This document shows positions 41,080 through 42,286 of a DNA stretch of 42,286 nt, one piece after another. The notes beneath the pieces are model-generated. The model saw nothing but the letters and a program-made list of their open reading frames with translations. It had not been told where the DNA came from and did no database searches. How positions within the stretch are numbered: position 1 is the stretch's first letter; every line of letters starts with the position of its first letter. Both the position numbers and the translations under genes were made by a program. Source of the DNA: Oscillospiraceae bacterium (GTDB lineage Bacteria; Bacillota; Clostridia; Oscillospirales; Ruminococcaceae); assembly GCA_012729855.1 (NCBI GenBank), contig JAAYCI010000008.1, forward strand, positions 1 through 42,286. Direction: 5' to 3'.

Positions 41080-42286
41080 ATGTGCGGATACATCGGCTTC
41101 ACTGGAAGCCAGCCCCCTGAACTGAAAAAAGAGATGCTGCAGCCCATGATGGATCGCATCATCCACCGCGGGCCGGACATGGCCGGCCAGTATGCCGACG
41201 AGGCGGTGGCACTGGGCTTTCGCCGGCTGTCCATTATTGATTTGTCGGAGGCCGGTACCCAGCCCATGCCCAATGAGGACGGCAGCGTGGTGGTGGTCTT
41301 CAACGGGGAAATCTACAACTTCCAGCCGCTGCGTGAACAGCTCATTGATAAAGGGCATGTTTTTCGCAGCGGGGCCGACACCGAGGTGCTGGTGCACGGC
41401 TACGAGGAGTGGGGCGAGGGCCTGGTGGAAAAGCTGCGCGGGATGTTCAGCTTCACCATCTGGGACAAAAAACGCCGCACCCTGCTGGCCGCGCGCGACC
41501 CTTTTGGCATCAAGCCGTTTTACTACAACCAACTGCCCAACGGGGAACTGCTGTTTGGCAGTGAAATTAAATCCTTCCTCGACCACCCCGACTTTATCAA
41601 GGTACTGAACCCCGCCGCGCTGCGGCCCTACCTCAGCTTCCAGTATGCCGCCGGCGATACCACTTTTTTCGAGGGCGTTTACTGCCTGCCCCAGGGGCAT
41701 TATTGTGTGTGGCAGGATGGTACGGTGCGTGTGGAATGTTATTACGACGTGGACTTCGCGCCGGATGATAGCCGCAGTTTTGAAGAATATGCTAACTTGA
41801 TTGATGCAGCAGTGAATGAAAGCGTGCAGGCCCACCGCATCAGCGACGTGGAGGTGGGCAGCTTTTTATCCGGCGGGGTGGATTCCAGCTATATCACTGC
41901 CTGCCTGATGCCCGAGAACTCCTTCTCGGTAGGGTTTGCGCATCACAACTTTGATGAAACGGTTTACGCGGCCGAGCTGAGCAGCCGGTTAGGAGTACGC
42001 AACTTTCGTCAGTTGATTGGCGCCGAAGAATGCTTCGACGCGTTTTCGGATATCCAGTACCATATGGACCAGCCGCAGTCCAACCCGTCCAGCGTGCCGC
42101 TGTGGTTTTTGGCCAAGATGGCGCGCGAGCAGGTGACGGTGGTGCTGAGCGGCGAGGGCGCCGATGAGATTTTTGCCGGATATGAGCTGTACGCCGATAC
42201 CCCGGCGATGGAGCGGTTCAAGGCGCTGCCGGGCGGTGCGCGGCGCATGCTGGGAGGCATCGCGAAAGCCATGCCAAACTTCAAAG
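41080..42286 (+). CDS. asnB: Asparagine synthase (glutamine-hydrolysing), cut by window end
   Basis: The first 402 codons of a class II glutamine amidotransferase plus synthetase; family length is about 600-630, so a third is missing. The N-terminal nucleophile Cys2 (MCGYIGFTG) comes next to R30-G-P-D, FNGEIYN and GADTEVLVHGYEEWG; the synthetase domain shows the PP-loop FLSGGVDSSY (262-271) and SGEGADEIFAGY. ATG 41080 has SD aaggaga. It converts aspartate to asparagine. Because it follows a D-Asp ligase and a racemase, it may instead amidate D-Asp in the peptidoglycan precursor, as AsnH does in Lactococcus; this is inference. Confidence 0.93.
   Translation, partial: MCGYIGFTGSQPPELKKEMLQPMMDRIIHRGPDMAGQYADEAVALGFRRLSIIDLSEAGTQPMPNEDGSVVVVFNGEIYNFQPLREQLIDKGHVFRSGADTEVLVHGYEEWGEGLVEKLRGMFSFTIWDKKRRTLLAARDPFGIKPFYYNQLPNGELLFGSEIKSFLDHPDFIKVLNPAALRPYLSFQYAAGDTTFFEGVYCLPQGHYCVWQDGTVRVECYYDVDFAPDDSRSFEEYANLIDAAVNESVQAHRISDVEVGSFLSGGVDSSYITACLMPENSFSVGFAHHNFDETVYAAELSSRLGVRNFRQLIGAEECFDAFSDIQYHMDQPQSNPSSVPLWFLAKMAREQVTVVLSGEGADEIFAGYELYADTPAMERFKALPGGARRMLGGIAKAMPNFK

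Overview
The window looks like a chromosomal segment of a GC-rich, anaerobic Gram-positive bacterium, most likely an Oscillospiraceae/Ruminococcaceae-type Clostridium relative. This is inferred from strong Shine-Dalgarno sites, sigma-A-like promoters, a clostridial/enterococcal-type V-ATPase operon, lipoprotein signals, an orphan MsmX-like ATPase and a peptidoglycan cross-bridge gene set. I see no rRNA, tRNA, insertion sequence, prophage or CRISPR array.

Layout, 1-11.5 kb: a GC-rich repeat region and a terminator from an outside gene; an encapsulin nanocompartment pair (encapsulated ferritin plus shell); two tandem TM1586-type nitroreductases; a convergent DUF169 protein; a very large FtsX-type ABC permease with a long coiled coil and no ATPase next to it; a 408-base intergenic repeat mosaic; 5-formyl-THF cyclo-ligase; a nucleoside-binding BMP lipoprotein with pyrimidine-nucleoside phosphorylase.

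11.6-20.7 kb: a complete nine-gene V-type ATPase operon in the order G/H-like stalk, I, K, E, C, F, A, B, D. The c-ring subunit keeps every ligand of the Na+ site known from Enterococcus hirae NtpK, so the enzyme is predicted to be Na+-coupled.

20.7-28.3 kb: on the minus strand, a tandemly duplicated two-gene module, each copy a polytopic GT-C-like membrane protein followed by a small two-TM protein with an extracytoplasmic domain. Diverging from it are a short TM/coiled-coil protein and a membrane-anchored transglutaminase-like protein, then a small GNAT protein on the minus strand.

28.3-36.8 kb: a second repeat mosaic, a short AraC-type regulator divergent from an MsmX/UgpC-like ATPase, four tandem lipoproteins (the first consisting only of low-complexity repeats), citrate synthase behind a leader with three hairpins, an unknown multi-TM protein, and a TtcA-like PP-loop protein.

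36.9 kb to the end: alanine racemase, a nicotinamidase-like hydrolase, a D-aspartate-ligase-like ATP-grasp enzyme, an aspartate/glutamate racemase and an asparagine synthase cut by the window edge. Read together these encode a probable D-Asp/D-Asn peptidoglycan cross-bridge pathway.

The most interesting items are the duplicated GT-C/partner module, the D-Asp cross-bridge cluster outside its familiar lactic-acid-bacterial setting, the lipoprotein array with its 30-bp higher-order repeat, and the mosaic intergenic repeats that tie three loci together.
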